Positions 51,926 to 59,778 of a stretch of 64,000 bases of DNA are shown in pieces. The position numbers and the translations under genes were made by a program. The notes beneath the pieces are model-generated. The model searched no databases. It saw nothing but the letters and a program-made list of their open reading frames with translations, and was not told where the DNA came from. Numbering within the stretch: position 1 is the first letter of the stretch; every line of letters begins with the position of its first letter. Source of the DNA: Spirosoma sp. 48-14 (GTDB lineage Bacteria; Bacteroidota; Bacteroidia; Cytophagales; Spirosomataceae); contig NZ_MKUD01000081.1 in the NCBI RefSeq assembly GCF_001898575.1, positions 242,123 to 306,122 of the forward strand, given 5' to 3'.

Positions 51926-53824
51926 ATGATAAATTCTATGGTAAACCTATCCCTTTCAGCTCGTTTTAGCGGGCTAGTGGGCGTTTTATGGGCCCTTGGA
52001 GCTGGACTTTCGCTGGGCCAACCGGCTCCGTCACCAGGTATTTCGCTACCCCTCAACGACTTAAGCGCATTTGTATCACCGACTCCCAACTGGCGTATTG
52101 TAGGCGGTGTTCGGGCCGATTTAGCTAAAGAAAACAGCCTTGTTACCACAAAGGGCACGGGTATTCTGGCCAACATTCCACTGGCTCACCCAACGGCCGA
52201 CCCTAAAAATCCATACAAGTATGATCTGTTTACGACCCTGCAACACGGTGATATTGATCTGGAGCTAGAGTATATGATGGCCTCCAAATCTAATTCGGGC
52301 GTGTATCTGCAAGGTCGGTACGAAATCCAGCTTCGCGATAGCTGGGATGTGCGGACACCAAACGTACACGACAATGGGGGCGTTTATGAGCGATGGGATG
52401 AAAAACGGCCCGAAGGTCAGAAAGGCTACGAAGGCCATGCTGCTCGTCAGAATGTCAGTCGTGCTCCCGGTTTGTGGCAACACTTAAAAATCTCGTTTCA
52501 GGCCCCCCGTTTCAATGCCAACGGACAAAAAACCGAAAATGCCCGTGTTATTCGGATTGAACTAAACGGCGTGGTGATTCAGGACGATGTTGAGCTGACC
52601 GGCCCAACGCGCGGTTCGGCTTTTGATACGGAAAGTGCTATGGGCCCTCTCCGCATCCAGGGTGATCATGGTGCCGTTGCCATCCGCAACATCCGGTACG
52701 TTATGTATGACAAACCTCGCCCGGAATTGCTCAACCTGACCTACTCGGTCTATAAAGGAAAGTTTCAGAAAGAGCCCGAATACGACAAAACAGCCCCTGA
52801 GTCAGAAGGGGCCACCAAAGTATTGTCGGCTTCGGTTAGCCGCATCCCCAACGAGTTTCTGATTCGGTACCGGGGCACACTCCGCGTTTCGGAACCGGGC
52901 GAATACCGTTTCAATCTGGGCGTGCCGGGTGGTGGCGGTCAAATGAAGATCAATAATCAGGTTGTTGTAGCGCCTGGCGAATGGAATGCCAGCGGTAAAG
53001 CGACTCTCCCCAAGGGCGACCTACCATTCGAATTGCTTTACTCGAAATTTGTTGACTGGGCTCAACCTGCGCTGGGGTTAACCGTTGCGGGTCCGGGTGT
53101 ACGGGAATTCGTAATCAGCGAAGGCGCTGGCAGCAATGGCGAAGAAGTTGACCCGATCATCGTTGAAGCGCCAACCAACACCATCCTGCGTAGCTTCATG
53201 GATATGCCCGGCGAAAAGAACACGCAGGGCCGCACGCTTCGGGTTACCCACGCTATCTCTGTAGGCAGCCCAGAGCAGGTACATTACACCTATGATCTGG
53301 ACAAAGGTGCGCTGGTGCAGGTATGGCGGGGTGGCTTTCTGGACGCGACACCCATGTGGCACGACCGGGGCGATGGCTCGTCACGCCCACGGGGTATGGT
53401 GCAGCGATTGGGTACTCCCGTTCTTTTCCTGAGCAAGTTATCGTCGCCCCAGGCCAACTGGGTAACCGATACAACAGGGTCCGGTTTCCGCCCAAAAGGG
53501 TATGTCCTTGACGAAAACGACCTACCCACGTTCCGGTATCAGAGTTACGGTGCTTCGGTCGACGATAAAATTCGGGTACTTAGCGATGGGCATGGTGTGC
53601 AGCGTGAGGTGACCGTAACCAACCCTGCCAGCGATTTATATGCCCGGATCATCAGTGGTGCCAACATCAGCGCCCTCGAAAATGGGATGTATCTGGTCGA
53701 CGATCAGGCTTATGTTCGCATCGACAACGTAGCAGGTGCCAAACCAGCTATCCGCGAAAGCAATGGTCGGCAGGAGTTAATTGTGCCGGTAAAAGGGAAA
53801 GTGACTTACACCATCTTATTTTAA
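51926..53824 (+). CDS. DUF1080 plus PA14-like domain, secreted
   Basis: A 632-residue secreted protein. A signal peptide (ending LSLGQPA) is followed by a DUF1080 domain to about 265 (IDLELEYMMASKSNSGVYL, QGRYEIQLRDSWDV, PGLWQHLKISFQAPRFN), then a PA14-like carbohydrate-binding domain near 272-395 (FLIRYRGTLRVSEPGEYRF). The C-terminal third is of unknown fold. I start at ATG 51926; the longer frame from 51821 adds leader sequence. ATG 51938 is another option. It is divergent from a single-domain DUF1080 gene and precedes the cytochrome-linked dehydrogenase gene. Confidence 0.85.
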   Translation: MINSMVNLSLSARFSGLVGVLWALGAGLSLGQPAPSPGISLPLNDLSAFVSPTPNWRIVGGVRADLAKENSLVTTKGTGILANIPLAHPTADPKNPYKYDLFTTLQHGDIDLELEYMMASKSNSGVYLQGRYEIQLRDSWDVRTPNVHDNGGVYERWDEKRPEGQKGYEGHAARQNVSRAPGLWQHLKISFQAPRFNANGQKTENARVIRIELNGVVIQDDVELTGPTRGSAFDTESAMGPLRIQGDHGAVAIRNIRYVMYDKPRPELLNLTYSVYKGKFQKEPEYDKTAPESEGATKVLSASVSRIPNEFLIRYRGTLRVSEPGEYRFNLGVPGGGGQMKINNQVVVAPGEWNASGKATLPKGDLPFELLYSKFVDWAQPALGLTVAGPGVREFVISEGAGSNGEEVDPIIVEAPTNTILRSFMDMPGEKNTQGRTLRVTHAISVGSPEQVHYTYDLDKGALVQVWRGGFLDATPMWHDRGDGSSRPRGMVQRLGTPVLFLSKLSSPQANWVTDTTGSGFRPKGYVLDENDLPTFRYQSYGASVDDKIRVLSDGHGVQREVTVTNPASDLYARIISGANISALENGMYLVDDQAYVRIDNVAGAKPAIRESNGRQELIVPVKGKVTYTILF

Positions 53825-53836
53825 TGAACAATTGAC

Positions 53837-53883
53837 AATGGATAATGCCGGATGGGTGCTAAAATCCGCTTCCATTATTCATT
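53837..53883. repeat. Short inverted repeat
   Basis: AATGGATAATG (53837-53847) and CATTATTCATT (53873-53883) are complementary with one mismatch. They lie between the DUF1080 and dehydrogenase genes. Similar GACAATGGATAATG elements are common in Bacteroidota spacers. Confidence 0.55.
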
Positions 53884-53901
53884 CTTCAACGATATATCGT
53901 C

Positions 53902-55932
53902 ATGAAAAAGATATTGACAACCCTCTTTTCCCTAGGCCTCTTTTCGGTGGCGGTGGCGCAGGAATCGCCCAAGGAAGAGGACTTTTTTAGAATTCTGAAA
54001 GTAAGTGCTCCCGAAGGCACGCTGCTCGAAGTAGGTGGCCTGACTACCTTGCCCGATGGCAATATTGGAGTAGCTACCCGCCGGGGTGATGTCTGGATTA
54101 TTGAAAATCCAACCAGCCGAAAGCCTTTCTTCCGCAAGTTTGCATCGGGTCTGCACGAAATACTGGGACTGACCTACAAGGATGGCGCTCTTTACTGTGC
54201 ACAGCGGGGCGAACTGACCAAAATGATCGACTCGAACAAAGACGGGAAAGCCGACATTTTCGAAACGGTCTACGCCTGGCCATTGTCGGGTCATTACCAC
54301 GAATATAGCTTCGGTCCTAAAATTGCGCCCGATGGTCAGTTTTTCGTAACGGGCAACGTTGCCTTCGGTGATGAAGAATGGTGGCGGGGCGAAAGCCGCG
54401 TTCCCTGGCGGGGATGGACCATGAAAATCAACGAAAATGGCACCATGCAACCCTGGGCAACGGGCATGCGCTCTCCCTGCGGACTGGGCATTTTCGACGG
54501 TGAGCTATTCTATGCCGACAACCAGGGCGACTGGATGGGCTCGGGTGGTATTGTGCATGTGAAAAAAGGTGCCTTTGTCGGCCACCCTGCCGGTTTACGC
54601 TGGTCGAGCATGGCCAATTCGCCCGTTAAGCTAACGACTGAGCAATTCGATGCCAAGATTGACGAACGCAAACGCCGGGACGAAAACGGTCGGGCCATCA
54701 AACCCGAAAACGTGGCGAACGAAACCCCGAATCTGCTCTATCAGATGAAAGAGAAATTCCCCAGTGCCGATATTCAAACCCCCGCGGTTTGGTTGCCTCA
54801 TGGTATTCTGGGTATCTCAAACTCCGAAATTCTGGAAATTCCACAGAGTACATTTGGCCCCTTTTCGGGCCAGTTGCTGGTGGGCGATCAGGGCATGAGC
54901 AAAATCTCGCGGGTATTCATGGAAAAGGTCAACGGCGAATACCAGGGCGGTGCTATCGAGTTTCGGAACGGCTTCCGGTCGGGTGTGTTACGGATGGCCT
55001 TTGCCAAAGACGGTTCCCTGTTTGTAGGCGAAACCAACCGGGGCTGGGGATCAGCTGGTGATGCGAATGAAGGTTTACAACGGCTGGTCTGGAATGGTGC
55101 TACCCCGTTTGAGATGCGTACCGTAAAAGCCATGCCCGATGGATTTGAAGTTGAATTTACAAAGCCCGTTGACCGGAAAACAGCCGAAGATTTAGCTTCT
55201 TACCGGGTCGAAAGCTTTCTGTACAAATACCACCCGGTTTATGGTAGCCCAACCATCAACAAAGAGGCTTTGCCTATCAAGGGGGTAAAAGTATCGGCCG
55301 ATGGCCTGAAAGCAAGGCTTATCGTTGGTGACCTGCGCCGGTATTATATTCACCAATTGACCCTTGATGGGGTTCGTGGAGCCGAAGGGTCTTACTCCTT
55401 GATTCATCCTATTGCGTATTACACCCTCAACAACATTCCAGATGGCGAAAAGCTGTCGATGAGCGATGTAAGTACGAAAAATTCGGCAGCAGCCCCGGCA
55501 ACGTCTCCAACTCCTGCGGCCACGACTACCGCTCCAGCAACCGGCAAAAAGGCACCTGCTAAAGCAACTACTGGTGAATCCACGCGGGGAGGCAAACCCA
55601 AGCTGGTAGAAGGTCAGGCCGTGACGATGGCCAAAGCCCCAACCTACGAAGAAGTAAAAGGATTACTGACGCGTCATACCTGCGTTGCCTGCCATCAGGC
55701 CAACAAGCGTCAGGTAGGTCCGGCTTTTGCCGATGTGGCCAAACGCAAATACACCAATGACCAGATTGTGGAGTTGATCTATAATCCGAAGCCTCACAAC
55801 TGGCCCGACTATGCGACCGAAATGCCACCAATGCCGCAGGTACCTAAAGCCGACGCGCTGAAAATTGCAGCCTGGATCAACTCCCTGGCTCCTGCAGCTG
55901 GTAGTACATCGACTGGAGAGCCTAAGCCTTAA
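53902..55932 (+). CDS. Sorbosone/glucose dehydrogenase-like protein with C-terminal cytochrome c
   Basis: A 676-residue secreted protein. A signal peptide (ending VAVAQ) is followed by a beta-propeller of the soluble glucose/sorbosone dehydrogenase type (VGGLTTLPDGNIGVATRRGD, YHEYSFGPKIAPDGQFFVTG, GMRSPCGLGI). An Ala/Thr/Pro-rich linker lies at about 515-570, then a cytochrome c with haem site C594-V-A-C-H598 and the methionine-rich ATEMPPMPQVPK. The linker ties a sugar-oxidising domain to an electron carrier. This would fit oxidation to a 3-keto sugar coupled to the DUF1080 genes next door. A strong terminator follows. Confidence 0.87.
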   Translation: MKKILTTLFSLGLFSVAVAQESPKEEDFFRILKVSAPEGTLLEVGGLTTLPDGNIGVATRRGDVWIIENPTSRKPFFRKFASGLHEILGLTYKDGALYCAQRGELTKMIDSNKDGKADIFETVYAWPLSGHYHEYSFGPKIAPDGQFFVTGNVAFGDEEWWRGESRVPWRGWTMKINENGTMQPWATGMRSPCGLGIFDGELFYADNQGDWMGSGGIVHVKKGAFVGHPAGLRWSSMANSPVKLTTEQFDAKIDERKRRDENGRAIKPENVANETPNLLYQMKEKFPSADIQTPAVWLPHGILGISNSEILEIPQSTFGPFSGQLLVGDQGMSKISRVFMEKVNGEYQGGAIEFRNGFRSGVLRMAFAKDGSLFVGETNRGWGSAGDANEGLQRLVWNGATPFEMRTVKAMPDGFEVEFTKPVDRKTAEDLASYRVESFLYKYHPVYGSPTINKEALPIKGVKVSADGLKARLIVGDLRRYYIHQLTLDGVRGAEGSYSLIHPIAYYTLNNIPDGEKLSMSDVSTKNSAAAPATSPTPAATTTAPATGKKAPAKATTGESTRGGKPKLVEGQAVTMAKAPTYEEVKGLLTRHTCVACHQANKRQVGPAFADVAKRKYTNDQIVELIYNPKPHNWPDYATEMPPMPQVPKADALKIAAWINSLAPAAGSTSTGEPKP

Positions 55933-55977
55933 TTAGATAGTGCCACGATTGGCTCACTACATAGTAAGCCAATCGTT

Positions 55978-56024
55978 AAAGCCGGATTGACGAAGCCTTA
56001 TGATTTCGTTGATCCGGCTTTTTT
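55978..56024 (+). terminator. Terminator of the dehydrogenase-cytochrome gene
   Basis: A stem of about 17 bp with small mismatches (AAAGCCGGATTGACGAA) and loop GCCTTATGA, ending in TTTTTT. A second stem CGATTGGCT / AGCCAATCG lies just before it at 55945-55974. Confidence 0.85.
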
Positions 56025-56180
56025 AGGTAAATCCTACAGCTTTCATCAGGCTGAGAAAATCTCATTTTTCACTTAATTAAGCTACTATTAGCTATTTCAC
56101 AGACAATTCACCAGATAATAAAGTTAACAACAGGCCTTCCTGATAAGTGGTAGATTTACCCTCTATAAACTTCCTCTATC

Positions 56181-56411
56181 ATGACTGTCCAATCTAACAT
56201 TTCTGGCACAAACTCACCGGTCAGGAAAACGAATTCATTTCGATTTTACATTAACTGGCTCACCTTCCGACGCCGGTGCCCCACCTGCCAGGATGCACAG
56301 GACCTGGACCGTACTCCCCGCCCTTTCGTACTCAAGTACCTACTGTTTTTCATACCGACCCGTACCTATTTCTGTTACAAATGCCGACACCGAGTGATTA
56401 GAATCGGCTAG
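56181..56411 (+). CDS. Small zinc-ribbon-type protein
   Basis: A 76-residue basic protein with two CXXC pairs (RRRCPTCQDA and TYFCYKCRHRV) separated by RTPRPFVLKYLLFFIPTR. The pairs could bind one zinc ion. A hydrophobic stretch (LKYLLFFIP) may associate with the membrane. I have seen similar short proteins in relatives, but no function is known. It has its own start codon and spacing and is likely independent of the following TonB-C-like gene. Confidence 0.65.
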   Translation: MTVQSNISGTNSPVRKTNSFRFYINWLTFRRRCPTCQDAQDLDRTPRPFVLKYLLFFIPTRTYFCYKCRHRVIRIG

Positions 56412-56449
56412 TCTGATACCTTTACGCCGGATTACATTCAGAAATTATC

Positions 56450-56947
56450 ATGAGAGTCTGGCTGCTGTTACCATTCGTATTCATTTGTCACCTCGGTTTG
56501 GCACAAACTTCCGAGCAGGGGTTAAGTGATGATCCGGTGTTTACTACCATCTTGAAACGTCGGATCAAATATCCGCGCGATGCCGAGTGGGTAGGTAAAT
56601 ACATGCGAGTTTTTGCTGAATTTACCGTTGGCGATAAAGGGCGCGTGCAGAATATAACGATCCTGAATCAAAGCCCCACAGGGGCTCATCTGGGCTTTGA
56701 ATATACAGTCGCAACTGCGCTGAAAAAATTACCGTCACTCAATCTACGGTATACAGGTAGTTATATTCTGCCCGTTTCATTCATCTATGTGGATTATCGA
56801 CAAAAGGATAAACCCTACGTTCCGACCGATACACTATTTATCGATGACTTAAGGGGGCGGGTAATTTTAAAAGAAATTAATGTGTTTGGCAGCAGTGTCA
56901 ACAGTCGGGAGCGAGTGCTTGCGGCCGACGACAATCGGGCTTATTAA
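56450..56947 (+). CDS. Secreted TonB C-terminal-like protein
   Basis: A 165-residue protein with a signal peptide (ending LGLAQ). The mature part resembles a TonB C-terminal domain: IKYPRDAEWVGKYMRVFAEF, TVGDKGRVQNITIL and YTVATALKKLPSLN. It lacks the N-terminal anchor and proline-rich spacer of a real TonB, so energy transduction is doubtful. It may instead contact TonB-dependent receptors or be a decayed relative. The gene is between the zinc-ribbon gene and the cysteine synthase homologue. Confidence 0.7.
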   Translation: MRVWLLLPFVFICHLGLAQTSEQGLSDDPVFTTILKRRIKYPRDAEWVGKYMRVFAEFTVGDKGRVQNITILNQSPTGAHLGFEYTVATALKKLPSLNLRYTGSYILPVSFIYVDYRQKDKPYVPTDTLFIDDLRGRVILKEINVFGSSVNSRERVLAADDNRAY

Positions 56948-57045
56948 ATACTACATTAATCACCCCAGTTAGCACCGCAGTGGAAGTCAGTCTATTTTTT
57001 TCGCAAAAATTTGCGTATTTGTGGCGATAGTTTTCATCAACGCCT

Positions 57046-58113
57046 ATGATTTCCTCCCCCGAAACAGCTATTAAGCCTGCCATTCAGGAAAAATTCGAAC
57101 ACCTCTGGCATCTGGTCGGTAACACACCCATGCTAGAGCTTTTTTATACCTATAAAGGTCAGCCCCGCTCTCTCTACGTGAAGTGCGAACACTACAACCT
57201 GACCGGCAGTATGAAAGATCGCATGGCCTTGCACGTACTGCATCAGGCGTATCGTCAGGGGCATATTCAACCCGGCGACCGGATTGTTGAAGCCACGAGC
57301 GGCAGTTCGGGTATTGCCTTTTCGGCCGTTGGGCGGGCACTGGGGCATCCAGTTACCATCATCATGCCTGCCGGTATCAGCCAGGAACGTATTGACATCA
57401 TCCGCAGCCTGGGTGCCGATATTATTCTGTTTACAAAAGAAGAGGGCGGTTTTCTGGGCGCTATCCGACGGTCGGAAGAAATGGCAGCGGCCGACCCTCA
57501 TGTATTTCTGCCCCGTCAATTCGCCAATCAATACAATGCCGAAGCACACCGGCTCACTACGGGCAAAGAAATCTGGCTCCAGCTTCAGGGGGTCGATATT
57601 ACGCCCGATGCCTTTGTGGCTGGCGTCGGAACGGGTGGCACGGTCATGGGCGTAGGGCGTTACCTGAAGTCGCGTAAATCCGATATCCGCGTACATCCAC
57701 TCGAACCTGCCGAATCACCCACGTTATCGGTCGGGCATAAAACCGGCTCACACCGTATTCAGGGCTTTTTCGACGAATTCATTCCCGACATCCTGAAGCT
57801 TAACGAGCTTGATCCGGTAGTTCAGGCCAGCGATGGCGACTCCATTCTGGTAGCCCAAAAATTAGCCTTGCAGTTGGGCGTGGCCGTCGGTATTTCGTCG
57901 GGTGCCAATCTGATTGGAGCCATCAATTTACAGACCGAAATGGGTCCCGAATCGCGGGTTGTTACAATCCTTTGCGACAGCAATAAAAAATACCTCAGTA
58001 CCGATCTGGTTAAAGAAGAACCTATCAAGCCGGGTTATGTGGCTCCCCATATCGAATTTACTGACTACCGCCCTATCAGCCGCCTGCTGGTCGGGCGGCC
58101 GAGTGTATTCTAA
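57046..58113 (+). CDS. PLP-dependent cysteine synthase family protein
   Basis: A 355-residue fold-type II PLP enzyme. The pyridoxal lysine is K57 in NLTGSMKDRMAL, the substrate loop is VEATSGSSGIAFSAVG, the phosphate cup is AGVGTGGTVMGVGRYL, and VGISSGANLIGA follows. Cysteine synthases and cystathionine beta-synthases share these. TSGSSG (instead of TSGNTG) shows a changed substrate loop, so it may not be a plain CysK. A near-palindrome CGCAAAAATTTGCG lies 30 bases upstream. A terminator follows. Its place in a sulfur-related genome region is noted, but it is 38 kb from the SoxC gene. Confidence 0.9.
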   Translation: MISSPETAIKPAIQEKFEHLWHLVGNTPMLELFYTYKGQPRSLYVKCEHYNLTGSMKDRMALHVLHQAYRQGHIQPGDRIVEATSGSSGIAFSAVGRALGHPVTIIMPAGISQERIDIIRSLGADIILFTKEEGGFLGAIRRSEEMAAADPHVFLPRQFANQYNAEAHRLTTGKEIWLQLQGVDITPDAFVAGVGTGGTVMGVGRYLKSRKSDIRVHPLEPAESPTLSVGHKTGSHRIQGFFDEFIPDILKLNELDPVVQASDGDSILVAQKLALQLGVAVGISSGANLIGAINLQTEMGPESRVVTILCDSNKKYLSTDLVKEEPIKPGYVAPHIEFTDYRPISRLLVGRPSVF

Positions 58114-58139
58114 CCGATTTAATCCAATAAAACCAGAAG

Positions 58140-58169
58140 CCTCTCCAGAACAGCCCTGAAGAGGTTTTT
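58140..58169 (+). terminator. Terminator of the cysteine synthase homologue
   Basis: CCTCTCCAG and CTGAAGAGG pair with one mismatch over a 7-base loop, followed by TTTTT. Confidence 0.7.
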
Positions 58170-58269
58170 GCGTATTGTTTTGTAATGTATAATTCAGGGA
58201 AGCCATCAGCATGAACTTTTTTCAACAGCCATTCGTCCTGCAACTATCATTTACAAACCCCTTCTCTCC

Positions 58270-58851
58270 TTGAATCTTCAGCCATTAATCGATCATTTTG
58301 AGAGCTTTATCCCGTTAAAGGACAGTGAAAAACAGTTCCTGGAAGGCAGAATCACCCAACGGCAGATCAGGCGTCGCCAGGCTATCTTACAGGAAGGATT
58401 TCCCTGTCAGCACTATACGTTTATTGTAACAGGTTGCTTCCGAATGTATGGCGTAGACCCCAAAGGCACCGAGCATAATATTCAATTTGCGGCTGAACAA
58501 AATTGGATTGCCGATATTGGCAGCTTCCATTCTGGCAAACCCAGCAGCCTGTTTATTGAAGCTATTGAACCCGCAGTTGTGTTGCAAATCGGTAAAGAGG
58601 ATCTGTATTTTCTCTATACCAACATCCCCAAGCTCGACCGAATTTTCAAAGTTATTGTCGAGAACAACTACGTTGAATTGCAAAATCGGGTACTACAAAC
58701 GATTAGCTCTACCGCCCAGGAACGATACCTCTCTTTTTTAGACCAATACCCTAAACTGGCACTGCGACTCCCTAATACACAAATTGCCTCCTATCTGGGC
58801 ATTACCCCTGAGTTTCTGAGCAAAATCCGGAAAGATCTCGCATCAGGTTAA
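58270..58851 (+). CDS. Crp/Fnr-family transcriptional regulator
   Basis: A 193-residue protein with a cyclic-nucleotide-binding-like N-terminus (RRQAILQEGFPCQHYTFIVTG, IQFAAEQNWIADIGSF) and a helix-turn-helix near the end (RLPNTQIASYLGITPEFLSK). The start codon is TTG 58270. No ATG exists in frame nearby, and the protein begins MNLQPLIDHFESF, a usual Crp/Fnr start. No Fnr-type cysteine cluster is seen, so oxygen sensing is unlikely. Downstream palindromes may be its targets. Closest relatives in Bacteroidota regulate oxidoreductase genes next to them. Confidence 0.88.
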   Translation: MNLQPLIDHFESFIPLKDSEKQFLEGRITQRQIRRRQAILQEGFPCQHYTFIVTGCFRMYGVDPKGTEHNIQFAAEQNWIADIGSFHSGKPSSLFIEAIEPAVVLQIGKEDLYFLYTNIPKLDRIFKVIVENNYVELQNRVLQTISSTAQERYLSFLDQYPKLALRLPNTQIASYLGITPEFLSKIRKDLASG

Positions 58852-58874
58852 TCTAACCGAAGCGCTGGTCCGAC

Positions 58875-58911
58875 CTTAAACTAGTTTAAGCCTATTTCTT
58901 AAGCTAGCTTA
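58875..58911. promoter_or_regulatory. Two related palindromes upstream of the F420-type oxidoreductase
   Basis: CTTAAACTAGTTTAAG (58875-58890) is a perfect 16-bp palindrome and TAAGCTAGCTTA (58900-58911) a perfect 12-bp one. Both contain CTAG at the centre; centres are 23 bp apart. A promoter-like TTG (58912-58914) and GACCTTTG (58936-58943) follow with a 21-base spacing. They are candidates for repressor binding. Confidence 0.55.
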
Positions 58912-58970
58912 TTGGTCCACCTCAGCTATCCGTCGGACCTTTGCATGGTCAATTTAAACCAAAACAGACC

Positions 58971-59627
58971 ATGTCGAATAACACTGAATTAAACGTTGCC
59001 ATCATCGGCTTAGGCAATATCGGCCATATACTGGCTACCAATCTAACAAAGGGAAACCGATCAGTTATTCTGGCTGACCGTAACGAAGTAAAAGCCCGGC
59101 AAATAGCTCAAGAATTAGGTGAACTGGCTCAACCATCAACCATTCCAACCGCGATTGATCAGGCAGACATCATCATTTTAGCGATCTGGTTCAATGCCAT
59201 TCAGGAATTTCTACAGCAATATGCTACTGAACTGGCGGGCAAAATCATTGTCGATCCGTCTAACCCAATAGCCCCCGACGAAAAAGGTGGTTTTGTCAAA
59301 ATAATCGATGAAGCTCAGTCTGCCGGTCAGCTCAATGCCAGCCTACTACCCAGGGATGCAAAATTAGCCAAAGCCTTAGGCACCTTAGGCGCTGCCTCTC
59401 TGGCAAGTGCGTCGGGCCAAACCCCCGATCCGGCGGTTCTGTTTTATGCAACGGATGACCGAAGCATTGATGCGGCTATTGACGAGCTACTAGTTGATGC
59501 GGGTTTCGCCCCCCTACGGGTTGGCGGTTTAGATCAGTCTATTCGCTTAGAAGTATTTGGCGATCTGCATGAGTTTGGGGCACTGGGCAAAACCGTCACG
59601 CTGTCAGAAGCCCAAGAAAAGCTCTAA
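58971..59627 (+). CDS. NADPH-dependent F420 reductase-like protein
   Basis: A 218-residue Rossmann protein: VAIIGLGNIGHILATNL, an NADP-binding pattern, then ADRNEVKARQIAQEL and SNPIAPDEKGGF. It belongs to the NADP oxidoreductase coenzyme-F420-dependent family. Bacteroidota do not make F420, so the true substrate is different and unknown. I start at ATG 58971; the longer frame from 58941 starts in the promoter. It follows the Crp/Fnr gene and the palindromes, so the two genes may form a regulator-target pair. Confidence 0.87.
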   Translation: MSNNTELNVAIIGLGNIGHILATNLTKGNRSVILADRNEVKARQIAQELGELAQPSTIPTAIDQADIIILAIWFNAIQEFLQQYATELAGKIIVDPSNPIAPDEKGGFVKIIDEAQSAGQLNASLLPRDAKLAKALGTLGAASLASASGQTPDPAVLFYATDDRSIDAAIDELLVDAGFAPLRVGGLDQSIRLEVFGDLHEFGALGKTVTLSEAQEKL

Positions 59628-59778
59628 AGCCTTTGTTGTCGACAAAATGAGAGACAAAGACGAACATCATTTACCCGAGTCTCAGAATGGTATATCTCAA
59701 AACTAGTGGATCAGTGCTGAGCGTTACAATCCTGTACAATCGCTTTTCGCAAGGTTAATTATCCCCTACTTCAATCAG

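Noticed and set aside
51821..53824. Longer DUF1080/PA14 frame from 51821
   Set aside because: The added residues are polar leader sequence, and the signal peptide begins after ATG 51926.
58971..59627. True F420-dependent enzyme
   Set aside because: The family name fits, but Bacteroidota are not known to make F420, so only the NADP-binding fold is accepted.
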